64,000 bases of DNA from Nocardia concava NBRC 100430 (GTDB taxonomy: Bacteria > Actinomycetota > Actinomycetes > Mycobacteriales > Mycobacteriaceae): the NCBI RefSeq assembly GCF_000308815.1, contig NZ_BAFX01000002.1, forward strand, positions 1 through 64,000, given 5' to 3'. Made by a program: the position numbers and the translations under genes. Position 1 is the stretch's first letter, and every line of letters begins with the position of its first letter. Shown here piece after piece: positions 34,268 to 42,358 of this stretch. The notes beneath the pieces were generated by a model that was not told the origin of the DNA, did no database searches, and worked only from the letters and a program-made list of their open reading frames with translations.

Positions 34268-35725
34268 CTAACTTCCGACGGTCGTGATCAAGTCCTGCGG
34301 CAGCTGTTGATCCTTGGCCAGTGTCTCGAAGAACGCGCTCGCGCGGGTCTTGTCCCAGAGCAGCACATTGCCGCTGCCGGAGACATCCTCGAACCCGCCG
34401 ATGGGCACCGTGGTGGCGATCGGATCGCCGTTCAACGCCCGGCCCAGGCCGACCAGATTCCAGATGTGCGCGCCATCGTCGACCTTGAGCGCGCTGGTCA
34501 GATCCCGGATCAGCGGCCAGGACCGGAACGGGTTGGCCAGGGTCGCCGGGCTGGCGGCCTTCTTCAGCAAGGCGCTCAGGAACTTTCGCTGATTGAGCAT
34601 GCGATCCAGGTCGGCGCGCGGGGTGGCGCGCGAGCGCACGAAGCCCAGCGCCTCCGGGCCGGTCAGGGTCTGGCAACCCGCGGGCAGGTCGATGCCGGCC
34701 AGCGGATCCTTCATGGGCGTGTCCAGGCACATCTCGATACCGCCGACCGCGTCGACGATATTGGCGAACCCGCCGAATCCGATCTGCGCGTAATGGTCGA
34801 TGCGCAGCCCGGTCGCGCCCTCCACGGTCTTGACCAGCAGTTGCGGGCCGCCGCTGGCGAAGGCCGCGTTGAGCTTGTCCTTGCCGACGCCCGGAATGCT
34901 GACATAGGAGTCGCGCGGCAGGCTGACCAGCGTCGGCCGCCCCGACTTGGGGATGTGCACCAGGATGATGGTGTCGGTGCGCTCGCCCTCGACATCGGAG
35001 GAGTCGCCGGTGGACAGCTCCTGTTCCTGATCCTTGGACAGTCCGGAGCGGCTGTCGGATCCGACCAGAAGCCAATTCGTTCCGGGCGTGTCGCCGACCC
35101 GGCCCGAATAGTTCGCGAGCGCGTCGATCCGGGTGAGGTGGGTGTCCACGTAGATGGCCGCCGCGATCGGCAGCAGGATCAGCACCAGCAGCAGCGACAG
35201 GATCCAGCGGAACCAGTGCCGCTTCTTGCGCGGGCGGGAGCCGCGCGGCGGGCGGTCACCGCCACCGCCGCCCCGGCGCCGACCCGGAGGCAGCGGCGGC
35301 GGGGGAGTGCGGGGCGGTTCGTCGTGGAAGGGCTCCGGTTCCTGGGTGGGCGCGTAGCCCATGGCGGCGGCCGCCGGTTCCCGGACCGGTACTCGATTGC
35401 CTTGCGGCGGAACCCGGTTGCCCGGCGGCCGATTCGGCGGTACGGGTCGCCGAGGCGGCGGCGCGGCGTTCCGGGGCGGCGGAACCTGGGAATACGCCAG
35501 GGCCGGGCCGCCGGATTCATTGCGTCGGATCACCTGGGTTGGTTCCACGCCGGGTCTCTCGCCGTTAACGGGAGAGCCGTCCATGGGCGGCCGGTGAGAC
35601 GAAGATCTCTGCGGTTGCCCGGGATTCGCCATGGGTCGCTGCGGGTGCGCCGGGGGCTCACCGGGGCGTCCCGGCGGCGGCTCCCGGCGCATCCGTGCAA
35701 AGTGCTGGGGGTCGTCGCCGTTCAT
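34268..35725 (-). CDS. LytR-CpsA-Psr (LCP) family protein
   Basis: 485 residues from the ATG at 35725, supported by TACTGT eight bases before. Residues 1-150 are a Pro/Arg-rich disordered cytoplasmic region, then a basic patch and one membrane span (WFRWILSLLLVLILLPIAAAIYV, about 155-177). The extracellular LCP domain (about 205-390) shows NWLLVGSDSR, ERTDTIILVHIP and SLPRDSYVSIPG, with the Arg/Asp residues that bind polyprenyl pyrophosphate, and ALGFVRSRATPRADLDR. LCP enzymes attach arabinogalactan or similar polymers to peptidoglycan. A longer reading frame continuing upstream overlaps the CPBP gene and is not real. Confidence 0.92.
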   Translation of the reverse strand: MNGDDPQHFARMRREPPPGRPGEPPAHPQRPMANPGQPQRSSSHRPPMDGSPVNGERPGVEPTQVIRRNESGGPALAYSQVPPPRNAAPPPRRPVPPNRPPGNRVPPQGNRVPVREPAAAAMGYAPTQEPEPFHDEPPRTPPPPLPPGRRRGGGGGDRPPRGSRPRKKRHWFRWILSLLLVLILLPIAAAIYVDTHLTRIDALANYSGRVGDTPGTNWLLVGSDSRSGLSKDQEQELSTGDSSDVEGERTDTIILVHIPKSGRPTLVSLPRDSYVSIPGVGKDKLNAAFASGGPQLLVKTVEGATGLRIDHYAQIGFGGFANIVDAVGGIEMCLDTPMKDPLAGIDLPAGCQTLTGPEALGFVRSRATPRADLDRMLNQRKFLSALLKKAASPATLANPFRSWPLIRDLTSALKVDDGAHIWNLVGLGRALNGDPIATTVPIGGFEDVSGSGNVLLWDKTRASAFFETLAKDQQLPQDLITTVGS

Positions 35726-35733
35726 CAAGGGAA

Positions 35734-35739
35734 ACAGTA
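35734..35739 (-). promoter_or_regulatory. Leaderless -10 box of the LCP gene
   Basis: TACTGT on the minus strand, eight bases before the ATG at 35725. Confidence 0.55.
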
Positions 35740-35775
35740 CCGACCGCAGCGTCCGCGTGGCTCGTTCCGATTGGA

Positions 35776-36570
35776 TTACGGCAGCCAGGAGACGTGTCCG
35801 CGCAGGAAGGTGTAGCCGATGTAGGCGATCGTGTCGATGAGCGCGTGCGCCAGCAGCAGCGGCCAGATCCGGTTGGTGCGCTGCCAGAACCGGCCGAAGA
35901 TCAACCCCATCACCAGGTTTCCGAGCCCGCCGCCCAGACCCTGGTAGAGGTGATAGCTGCCACGCAGCAGCGCCGAGGCCAGCAGCGAGCGATTCTCGGT
36001 CCAGCCCAGCGCCCGCAGCCGGGTGATGAGATAGGCGACGACCAGGATCTCCTCCGCCGCCGAGTTGGCCCACGCGGACAGCACCAGCACCGGTAGTCGC
36101 CACCAGTGCTGCAGCGAAGCCGGCACGATGGTGACGCTGACCCCCAGCGCGTGGGCGACCAAATACAGTCCGAGCCCGGGGATTCCGATCACCGCGGCGA
36201 GCACCAGGCCCGGCAGCACGTCGGCGCGCCACCGCAGCCGCCGCACCAGCCCGATCGCCGCGGGCCCGATCCCGCTGCGCCACAACAGATACAGCCCCAG
36301 CGCCGCCCATCCGAGCAGCCGGGCCACACCCAGCAGCTGGAACAGCAGGTCGATGGTCGACTGCGCGGCCCGCGAGGGGTTCAGCGCGACCGTCTGCCCG
36401 CCCACGCCGCCGGGCGAGAGCGCGCTCTCCAGCAGGGACAGCGCGGCATTGGCCCCGCTCAGCCCGAAGGTGACGACCAGCACCACCGCGATCTCGAGTT
36501 TGATCGCCCGTCGTCCCCGCTCGGACGATTCGGGCGCGGGCCACACGGGCGCGGGATCAGCCGAAACCAT
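35776..36570 (-). CDS. CPBP-family intramembrane metalloprotease
   Basis: 264 residues with about seven membrane spans. The catalytic motifs of the CPBP/Rce1 type are SAAEEILVVAYLI (the EE pair), ALLRGSYHLYQG (His) and LLLAHALIDTI (His/Asp). Such enzymes are membrane proteases, often of unknown substrate. The ATG at 36570 is seven bases after TAGATT, a clear leaderless start; the longer frame upstream is rejected. It runs in the same direction as the LCP gene, 50 bases away. Confidence 0.88.
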   Translation of the reverse strand: MVSADPAPVWPAPESSERGRRAIKLEIAVVLVVTFGLSGANAALSLLESALSPGGVGGQTVALNPSRAAQSTIDLLFQLLGVARLLGWAALGLYLLWRSGIGPAAIGLVRRLRWRADVLPGLVLAAVIGIPGLGLYLVAHALGVSVTIVPASLQHWWRLPVLVLSAWANSAAEEILVVAYLITRLRALGWTENRSLLASALLRGSYHLYQGLGGGLGNLVMGLIFGRFWQRTNRIWPLLLAHALIDTIAYIGYTFLRGHVSWLP

Positions 36571-36577
36571 GCCCGCC

Positions 36578-36583
36578 AATCTA
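36578..36583 (-). promoter_or_regulatory. Leaderless -10 box of the CPBP protease gene
   Basis: TAGATT on the minus strand, exactly seven bases before the ATG at 36570; no ribosome site. Confidence 0.65.
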
Positions 36584-36604
36584 GGCGGGGCGTGCGGAGA
36601 TTCG

Positions 36605-37375
36605 TCAGATGCGGTGCACGCCACCGCGGAAGGGATTGCCCGCCAGGGCGTGCACGGCGCGGCTGAGGGATTCGAGGTCGTCGGCGGGGTGCTCGAAGGG
36701 GATGCGGACGTCGTGGTCGGCGTCGATGGCCTCGACCCGGAGGGTGACGCCGTAGCGGTCGATGGCCAGCGGATGGATGAGCGCGCCGCGGCGCAGCGCG
36801 TGCGGCAGGCGGCGGGCCAGCCGGTCCACCACGTCGGCGTGGTCGGCCTGAAGGTGTTGCAGCCAGCCCGCTTCCATGGCGCAGAACGGGTCGGGCCGGG
36901 CGTCGCGCAGCCGGTCACGGTCGACCGCGTCGGCCCCGGAGGTGTCGGCGACCACCGCGGAGTCGATGACCAGGCGCAGCAGGGTCGCGGTGTGGCCGAC
37001 GTCGAGCAGCGCCGGGTGCGGGTGGTCCGCGGCGACCGCGCCGGCCAGTGCGCGCTGGGCGTGTGAGGGGACGGTGTGTGCCCAGCCGCGCAGCCAGACC
37101 AGGGCGCGGACGCGTTCGCGCAGGTTCAGCGGGGCCTGGTCGGTGAGTTCCAGCACCGCGGGGGATCCGTTGGTGCCGCAGCCGAGGACGAGTCCGGCAG
37201 CGGTGGAGTTCATCGGCACCGCGACCACGATGTCGCCGCACTGCCGCAGCAGATGCACCGAGGTGGGCACGGGGTCGAGGCCGGGCAGCGCCAGCATCGC
37301 GCTCTCGGCGTGCGCGCAGGCGCTGTGCACGCGTTCGGCGGTTGTGGGTGCGACGACCTGGGCCGCGGGTGGCAT
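36605..37375 (-). CDS. DUF2470-domain protein, probably iron-regulated
   Basis: 256 residues from the ATG at 37375 (GGAGG before it; GTG 37381 is possible). An N-terminal domain (about 10-165) with AERVHSACAHAESAMLAL and LNLRERVRALVWLRGW is followed by the C-terminal DUF2470 domain (about 175-256: FCAMEAGWLQHLQADHADVVDRLARRL ... VRIPFEHPADDLESLSRAVHAL). DUF2470 also forms the tail of haem-degrading HugZ-like proteins, so haem or iron handling is plausible. It is the counterpart of Rv3839, and a strong IdeR box lies just upstream. Confidence 0.88.
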   Translation of the reverse strand: MPPAAQVVAPTTAERVHSACAHAESAMLALPGLDPVPTSVHLLRQCGDIVVAVPMNSTAAGLVLGCGTNGSPAVLELTDQAPLNLRERVRALVWLRGWAHTVPSHAQRALAGAVAADHPHPALLDVGHTATLLRLVIDSAVVADTSGADAVDRDRLRDARPDPFCAMEAGWLQHLQADHADVVDRLARRLPHALRRGALIHPLAIDRYGVTLRVEAIDADHDVRIPFEHPADDLESLSRAVHALAGNPFRGGVHRI

Positions 37376-37395
37376 ACACACCTCCGGAATTGGAA

Positions 37396-37414
37396 TTAGG
37401 TAAACCTAAGCTAA
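37396..37414 (-). promoter_or_regulatory. IdeR/DtxR iron box
   Basis: TTAGCTTAGGTTTACCTAA on the minus strand matches 16 of 19 positions of the IdeR consensus TTAGGTTAGGCTAACCTAA. It is 21 bases upstream of the DUF2470 start, where a bound repressor would block transcription when iron is plentiful. Confidence 0.82.
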
Positions 37415-37477
37415 GTGACGGGGATCGCTTGCGCAAGCGCTACGCGGGTGCCGGTCGGGAGCCGCCGCGCCGATCGC

Positions 37478-37483
37478 TACCGT
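37478..37483 (+). promoter_or_regulatory. Leaderless -10 box
   Basis: TACCGT, six bases before the GTG at 37490. Confidence 0.5.
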
Positions 37484-37489
37484 GAAGGC

Positions 37490-37909
37490 GTGCCGCACGA
37501 TTCGTCCCCCGCGCCCGAGCCGGTCGCGCTCACCCTGTCCGTTCCGCCGCGCCCGGCGCGCGGCCTCGCCGAGGGCCTGGTCCGCCCGGCCACCGCCGAT
37601 CCGGGGGTCGAGGTGCTGGACATGGGCATCGACGACGAGGCCATTTCCGAGTTCCTGGTGCGAATCGTGCACGGCGACAGCGGTTTCGTGGCCCGCGCCG
37701 AGTCCGGTGACCGTGCCCTGGCCGCGATCGCCGCGACCGTCGCCGCGCTGATCGGCGACGACATCCGGGCCGCGCTCGCCACCCCGGATCTCGCGTTCCT
37801 CACCGGTCTGAAGCCGCCCGCGGTCGAGGCCTTCCGAGATGTGCTGCTGGCCATCGAAACCCAGGACCCCGCGGCGATCACCGCGGCGCTGGCGGTGCTC
37901 GGCGGTTGA
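37490..37909 (+). CDS. Hypothetical protein upstream of pheA
   Basis: 139 residues from the GTG at 37490, set by the -10 box. A mostly helical, Ala/Leu-rich acidic protein (GLAEGLVRPATADPGVEVLDMGIDDEAISEFLVRIV; LAAIAATVAALIGDDIRAAL). No membrane span or signal. Not recognised. It runs in the same direction as pheA, 81 bases upstream, but pheA has its own -10 box. It may share the divergent control region (IdeR box at 37396) with the DUF2470 gene. Confidence 0.62.
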   Translation: MPHDSSPAPEPVALTLSVPPRPARGLAEGLVRPATADPGVEVLDMGIDDEAISEFLVRIVHGDSGFVARAESGDRALAAIAATVAALIGDDIRAALATPDLAFLTGLKPPAVEAFRDVLLAIETQDPAAITAALAVLGG

Positions 37910-37977
37910 TCGCCCGGTCGGGGGCGCGAAGTTACCCGGGAGTTGGCCAAAGCGGGGGGTGACCGCGCGCACGCAAG

Positions 37978-37983
37978 TAATGT
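37978..37983 (+). promoter_or_regulatory. Leaderless -10 box of pheA
   Basis: TAATGT, exactly seven bases before the GTG at 37991. Confidence 0.65.
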
Positions 37984-37990
37984 CGTAATC

Positions 37991-38908
37991 GTGCCGCGCA
38001 TCGCCTACATGGGGCCGTCGGGAACGTTCACTGAGATGGCCCTCGCCAAGCTGGAGCCCACCGGAGTATTCGATGGGCCGGTCGAGCGTGTCCCGGCCCC
38101 GAGCCAGGGCGCGGCCATCGAACTGGTGCGTGCCGGTAAGGCCGAGGGCGCGGTGGTGCCGATCGAGAGCTCGGTCGAGGGCTCGATCGCGCCGACCCTG
38201 GACGCGCTGGCCATCGGCCCGCGGCTGCAGATCGTGGCCGAGACCGATCTGGATGTGGCCTTCACGATCGTGGGCCGCCCCGGCATCGCGCTCGAGGAGG
38301 TCCGGCGCATCGCGGCGTATCCGATCGCGGCCGCGCAGGTGCGCATGTGGCTGGCGGTCAACATGCCGCTGGCCGAGATGTACACCTCGACCTCGAACGC
38401 CGCCGCCGCGGAGGATGTCGTGGCCGGGCATGCCGAGGCCGCCGTCTCCACCTCGCTGGCGGGGCAGCGCCTCGGTCTGGCCACCCTGGCCGACGGCGTG
38501 GCCGACGTGGATCAGGCGGTGACCCGGTTCGTGCTGGTCACCACGCCGGGCCCCGCGCCCGCCCGCACCGGGACCGACCGCACCTCCATCGTGCTCGAGC
38601 TCGCCAACGAGCCCGGCTCGCTCATGCGCGCCTTCGCCGAATTCGCCACCCGCGGTATCGATCTCACCCGCATCGAGTCCCGCCCGACCCGAACCGGCAT
38701 GGGCACCTACCGTTTCTACCTGGACTGCGTCGGACACGTCGACGACACCGCGGTGGCCGAGGCCCTGAAGGCATTGCACCGCACCGCCGCCCGGATCCGC
38801 TTCCTCGGTTCCTGGCCGGCGACCTCGGCCACCGGAACACCGCCGCCGCCGGACGCACCCGCCGCGGCCTGGCTGGCCGATCTGAAGAAGGGGGTGGCCG
38901 ACCTGTGA
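37991..38908 (+). CDS. pheA: Prephenate dehydratase
   Basis: 305 residues from the GTG at 37991 (leaderless). Catalytic domain about 1-180: RIAYMGPSGTFTEMAL, VPIESSVEGSIAPTLD, and the conserved Thr-Arg-Phe of AVTRFVLV. The C-terminal ACT domain (about 195-270) has ANEPGSLMRAFAEFATRGIDLTRIESRPTR, including the ESRP motif for phenylalanine feedback binding. It makes phenylpyruvate from prephenate. The downstream phosphatase overlaps by four bases, as in M. tuberculosis Rv3838c-Rv3837c. Confidence 0.96.
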   Translation: MPRIAYMGPSGTFTEMALAKLEPTGVFDGPVERVPAPSQGAAIELVRAGKAEGAVVPIESSVEGSIAPTLDALAIGPRLQIVAETDLDVAFTIVGRPGIALEEVRRIAAYPIAAAQVRMWLAVNMPLAEMYTSTSNAAAAEDVVAGHAEAAVSTSLAGQRLGLATLADGVADVDQAVTRFVLVTTPGPAPARTGTDRTSIVLELANEPGSLMRAFAEFATRGIDLTRIESRPTRTGMGTYRFYLDCVGHVDDTAVAEALKALHRTAARIRFLGSWPATSATGTPPPPDAPAAAWLADLKKGVADL

Positions 38909-39567
38909 CCGGCAAACTCATCCTGGTCCGGCACGGCGAGACCGAAGGCAATGTCGCCAAGATCCTGGACACGCGCCTACCGGGCCTGCCGCTCACCGAA
39001 CGCGGTGCGGCGCAGGCGAAGACCTTCGGCGCGAACCTGATCGCGCCCCCGCGGAAGTTGTTCTCCTCGGCGGCGCTACGTGCGAGACAGACGGGCGGCT
39101 ATATCGAGGCCGCCACCGGCACGCCGCTCGAGGTGCTCGAGGACCTGCAGGAGGTCCAGCTCGGCGATCTCGAGGGCCTGAACACCAAGGCCGCGCACGA
39201 GGAATTCCAGAAGGTCTATCACGCATGGCATTTCGGTGAACTGAACCTGCGCGTGCCGGGCGGGGAATCGGGCGAGGACGTGCTCGCCCGCTACATCCCC
39301 GCGCTGCGCCGCATTCGCGACGAGTACCTGACCGATCCGGATGCCGGTGATGTCATCCTGGTCAGCCACGGCGCCGCCATGCGCCTGGTGTCGCGTGAAC
39401 TGACCGGTGTGCCAAGGCTTTTCGCGGCCAACAATCACTTGGACAATACCGAGACCATCGAGTTGCTGCCGTTCGAGAACGATCTCTGGGAGTGCACCCG
39501 CTGGGGTCGCTATCTCCCGCCCTTCGCCGGTGAGATCGAGCCAACCGGCGACGACCCCATGGGCTGA
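38905..39567 (+). CDS. Phosphoglycerate-mutase-like histidine phosphatase
   Basis: 220 residues from a GTG overlapping the pheA stop. LILVRHGETEGN carries the catalytic His near residue 10; VQLGDLEGLN and VILVSHGAAMRLV with the second His follow. Despite the family name the substrate is unknown. The equivalent of Rv3837c. It ends one base before the convergent espG gene. Confidence 0.92.
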   Translation: MTGKLILVRHGETEGNVAKILDTRLPGLPLTERGAAQAKTFGANLIAPPRKLFSSAALRARQTGGYIEAATGTPLEVLEDLQEVQLGDLEGLNTKAAHEEFQKVYHAWHFGELNLRVPGGESGEDVLARYIPALRRIRDEYLTDPDAGDVILVSHGAAMRLVSRELTGVPRLFAANNHLDNTETIELLPFENDLWECTRWGRYLPPFAGEIEPTGDDPMG

Positions 39568-40386
39568 TCAGGAATTCGGGAATTCCGTTCGCTGCGGCAG
39601 GGATTCGAACAGGTGCTGCAGGGCCGAACGGAAGCGGGCCGGGGTGCCGCTCGCGAACGACGTCCACCTGGTGCCGTCGTCGGCGCGGGTGGTGATGGCC
39701 AGGAAGCGGCCGTGCCGGGTGTTGTACACGGCGATATGGTTGTCGGCGACGTCGCGGGAGCCGTCCCCGTAGAGCACGCCGACGATCTCCGCGTGCGAAT
39801 CCACCTGCACCAGAGCGGAGGCGATGGCCTGCGCGTCGCGGGCCGGACTGCACACCTTGGTCAGCCGCGCGGCCGTGGTCGCGGCATCGCCCGCATCGTC
39901 GAAGATCGGGACCAGATCCTCGGTGGGCGCGTTCATTCCGGCCAGTTCCAGCGGTTCGGCCGGACCCAGCGCGGCCAGCACGGTGCCCGCGAGGTCATGG
40001 CTCGCCTCGTCGATCACATAGGAGGCCGGGCCGCGCAGCGCCACCACTTCGAAGTCGTCGCCCTTGGCCAGGCAGAACCGGTTGACCTGGCCCCCGACAT
40101 ACCAGCGCACGGCCAGCACCCAGTGCGGCCGGTAGAGCACCCGAAGCCGTTCGGCCAGTTCCGGATGCACCTGATCGTCGGTGAGCAGTTCGCGTTCGGT
40201 CAGCGCCGTCGCCGCGGCGGCCATGGCGGCGTCGTGCTCGGCGGCAGTGTCGTAGCGGCCCATGGCATTCAACACGGTGGGCAGCTCGTCGATCTCCAAT
40301 GTCTCCTGGAGATACTGCATTTCGTCCAGCGACAGCGTCACCGAACGCAGCAGCGAGGGCCCGCGCCCCGCGCCGAGGACGGTCAC
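39568..40386 (-). CDS. ESX secretion-associated protein EspG
   Basis: 272 residues from a GTG overlapping the PPE stop. EspG pattern: VTLSLDEMQYLQETLEIDELPTVLN at the N-terminus, WVLAVRWYVGGQVNRFCLAKGDDFEVVAL, and a C-terminal VQVDSHAEIVGVLYGDGSRDVADNHIAVYNTRHGRFLAITTRADDG. EspG is the cytoplasmic chaperone that holds PE-PPE pairs before type VII secretion. It is the third gene of a PE-PPE-espG cassette, with no ESX apparatus gene in the window. Confidence 0.88.
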   Translation of the reverse strand: MTVLGAGRGPSLLRSVTLSLDEMQYLQETLEIDELPTVLNAMGRYDTAAEHDAAMAAAATALTERELLTDDQVHPELAERLRVLYRPHWVLAVRWYVGGQVNRFCLAKGDDFEVVALRGPASYVIDEASHDLAGTVLAALGPAEPLELAGMNAPTEDLVPIFDDAGDAATTAARLTKVCSPARDAQAIASALVQVDSHAEIVGVLYGDGSRDVADNHIAVYNTRHGRFLAITTRADDGTRWTSFASGTPARFRSALQHLFESLPQRTEFPNS

Positions 40387-41576
40387 CGGTCGGCCAGCGG
40401 ATCGCCGCCGATGACGGCGGGTGCGATGACCCGGCCGTCCGCGAACACCTCGGCCGAGAGGCCGTAATCGGCGCCGCGATGGGTCTCCTCCTCGTCGCTG
40501 CCCTGGCTGCCGAGCAGCGGGCTGGTGCCCGAGGAGCGGACCGGGCTGGTGGAGGCGGGAGCGGTGGCCACGGTCACCGGTTCGGCCACGGGTGCGACGG
40601 GAGCCGTTGCGCCACCGGCGTTTCCGACACTTCCGAGACCCGCGCCCCAGCCGTCCGGCAGCCGCAGCGTGCCGCCGCCATTGCCGATGTTCACGGAGGT
40701 GCCGACGCCGTTGTAGGACACGGCCTGGGTGGCCAGCGCCGCACCGCCCGCGCCGAAGGCCGCGGCGCCCGCGCCCGCCGCCACCGGCATGCCCGCACCG
40801 GACAGGGCCGGAGCCTGGGTGACCGCGTTCGCGATGGCCGTAACCGCCGTGCTCGCAACGTTTCCCGCACTGGAGACACCGCTGGTGACCACGGTCCCCG
40901 CCACCTGCGCGACCTGCGAGAGGGCACTGGTGACGGCCGGGTTCTGGGCGAGTGCCGCGGCCGCGCCGAGCGCCGCCTGAATCGGATCGCTGCTGTTGCC
41001 GAAGGCGTCGCCGCCCGCGTTGGCCGACCCCGCGCCCATGGCGATGGCGGGCGGCATGAGGAACTGGCCGGGCGTCATCACCATCAAACTCGTTGCGGCC
41101 TCATAGGTTTCCATCACCAGGGCGGCCCGGATGTCGAGCGCGACCTTGGCGGCCTCGGCCGCCTCCGCGGTGCCGTTGAGCGCGCCGCCGGTGGAGTAGG
41201 CCGCCACGCGCGCGGCGTCGACGGCCGCGATCTCGGGCAGGCTCGGCATGGCGATCGACGCCACGGTGTAGGCGGTGGCGTTGGCGGCGGCCTTGCCCGC
41301 CATCACGCCGGCCATGACGGCCTGTTGTTCGGCCCAGCCGGTGAAGACGCCGAGGCGGGCCAGCACATTGAGACCGTTCAGGCCCTCGAGCCCGACGCCG
41401 ATCTCGGCCATCACCCGCGCGACCGTGGTGGTGGCGTCGACCCAGGAGGCGGTGAGCGCGCTCCAGGCGGTGTTGGCGGCCATCAGCGGAATGGCGTGCG
41501 TGCCGGCATTGAGCGAGACGGAATTCAGTTCGGCCATGCGGGGCAGCCAGAACACCCCGGTGATTCCCAGCGTCAT
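40383..41576 (-). CDS. PPE-domain type VII secretion substrate
   Basis: 397 residues. The first 175 residues form the PPE helical domain: GVFWLPRMAELNSVSLNAGTHAIPL, where the usual PPE tripeptide is replaced by MAE, then WVDATTTVARVMAE and helices with YSTGG. The rest (about 200-397) is a low-complexity Ala/Gly/Val/Ser-rich region with Pro-rich and acidic segments. It is expected to pair with the PE protein 15 bases upstream and to be bound by the EspG encoded downstream. Cargo role is unknown. Confidence 0.88.
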   Translation of the reverse strand: MTLGITGVFWLPRMAELNSVSLNAGTHAIPLMAANTAWSALTASWVDATTTVARVMAEIGVGLEGLNGLNVLARLGVFTGWAEQQAVMAGVMAGKAAANATAYTVASIAMPSLPEIAAVDAARVAAYSTGGALNGTAEAAEAAKVALDIRAALVMETYEAATSLMVMTPGQFLMPPAIAMGAGSANAGGDAFGNSSDPIQAALGAAAALAQNPAVTSALSQVAQVAGTVVTSGVSSAGNVASTAVTAIANAVTQAPALSGAGMPVAAGAGAAAFGAGGAALATQAVSYNGVGTSVNIGNGGGTLRLPDGWGAGLGSVGNAGGATAPVAPVAEPVTVATAPASTSPVRSSGTSPLLGSQGSDEEETHRGADYGLSAEVFADGRVIAPAVIGGDPLADR

Positions 41577-41591
41577 GCGTGCGTTCCCCTT

Positions 41592-41903
41592 CTACACCTG
41601 GATGGCGGCGATACCGGCGGCGCGCAAGGCGTCCTGGGCCAGGTATTGCGCCAGCTGGCTGCGCAGGGTGGCGGCGGCGTGATGCAGCTCGAGAATGCCC
41701 TGGGCGACGGAGTGGTCGTGGGTGAAGGCCGCGTTGTTGAAATGCGCTGCGGCCAGGAAGGACACCTCTTCGGTGCCGGAGGGGAGCACGTGGGTCGCCG
41801 CGGCGGTCGCGCTCGCGGCGGCGGCCAGGCGTTCGGCGAGCAGGTCGAGTTCGAGGGCGGCCGCGAGGATCACCTCGGGCTGCACCAGGACATGGCCAAC
41901 CAT
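41592..41903 (-). CDS. PE-domain type VII secretion substrate
   Basis: 103 residues, the size of a bare PE domain. MVGHVLVQPEVILAAALELDLLAERLAAAASATAAATHVLPSG followed by EEVSFLAAAHF has the helix-turn-helix layout of PE proteins, and the C-terminal secretion signal YxxxD is present as YLAQD (Tyr87-Asp91). AGGGAG precedes the ATG. First gene of the cassette with PPE and espG. Confidence 0.85.
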   Translation of the reverse strand: MVGHVLVQPEVILAAALELDLLAERLAAAASATAAATHVLPSGTEEVSFLAAAHFNNAAFTHDHSVAQGILELHHAAATLRSQLAQYLAQDALRAAGIAAIQV

Positions 41904-41984
41904 TGATCGGGCTCCCTTCTACGTTCCACCCCGGTTATGAAGATTGGACGCAGAGGTTTGCTGATCGGTTCCCAGCGCCGCTGT

Positions 41985-42338
41985 TCAGCCCCATCCCAGC
42001 TGATGGAGGCGGTCGTCGTCAATCCCGAAATAGTGCGCGATCTCGTGAACGACTGTGATTGAAACCTCTTCGACCACCTCTTCTTCGCTGTGGCACATCT
42101 CGAGGATGGCCTCGCGATAGATGGTGATCGTGTCGGGTAATGCGCCCCCGTAGTGGCTGAAGTCCCGATCGGTGAGGGCGATGCCGTGATAGAGACCGAG
42201 CAGGTGAGGATCCTCGTCGCTGCGCGGCTCGATGAGAATCACCACATTGTCGATCGCCTGTGACAACTTCGGCGGAATCAGGTCGAGGGCATCCCCGACC
42301 AGTTCCTCGAAGCGCTCATCGGACATGGAGACGGACAT
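41985..42338 (-). CDS. Zinc metallopeptidase-family protein (Rv3836-like)
   Basis: 117 residues. The zinc-binding HEIAHYFGIDDDRLHQLG (HExxH plus downstream Asp/Glu and His) is at the C-terminus, after SDERFEELVGDALDLIPPKL, the conserved N-terminal helix. A minimal minigluzincin-type fold, cytoplasmic; its substrate is unknown. The counterpart of Rv3836. It lies 20 bases downstream of the septum-formation gene on the same strand. Confidence 0.9.
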   Translation of the reverse strand: MSVSMSDERFEELVGDALDLIPPKLSQAIDNVVILIEPRSDEDPHLLGLYHGIALTDRDFSHYGGALPDTITIYREAILEMCHSEEEVVEEVSITVVHEIAHYFGIDDDRLHQLGWG

Positions 42339-42358
42339 GTGTGTTCGCTATCGCCGAC

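Noticed and set aside
35726..36544. N-terminal extension of the LCP frame across the CPBP protease gene
   Set aside because: Its translation is out of frame with a clear membrane protease; a -10 box fixes the LCP start at 35725.
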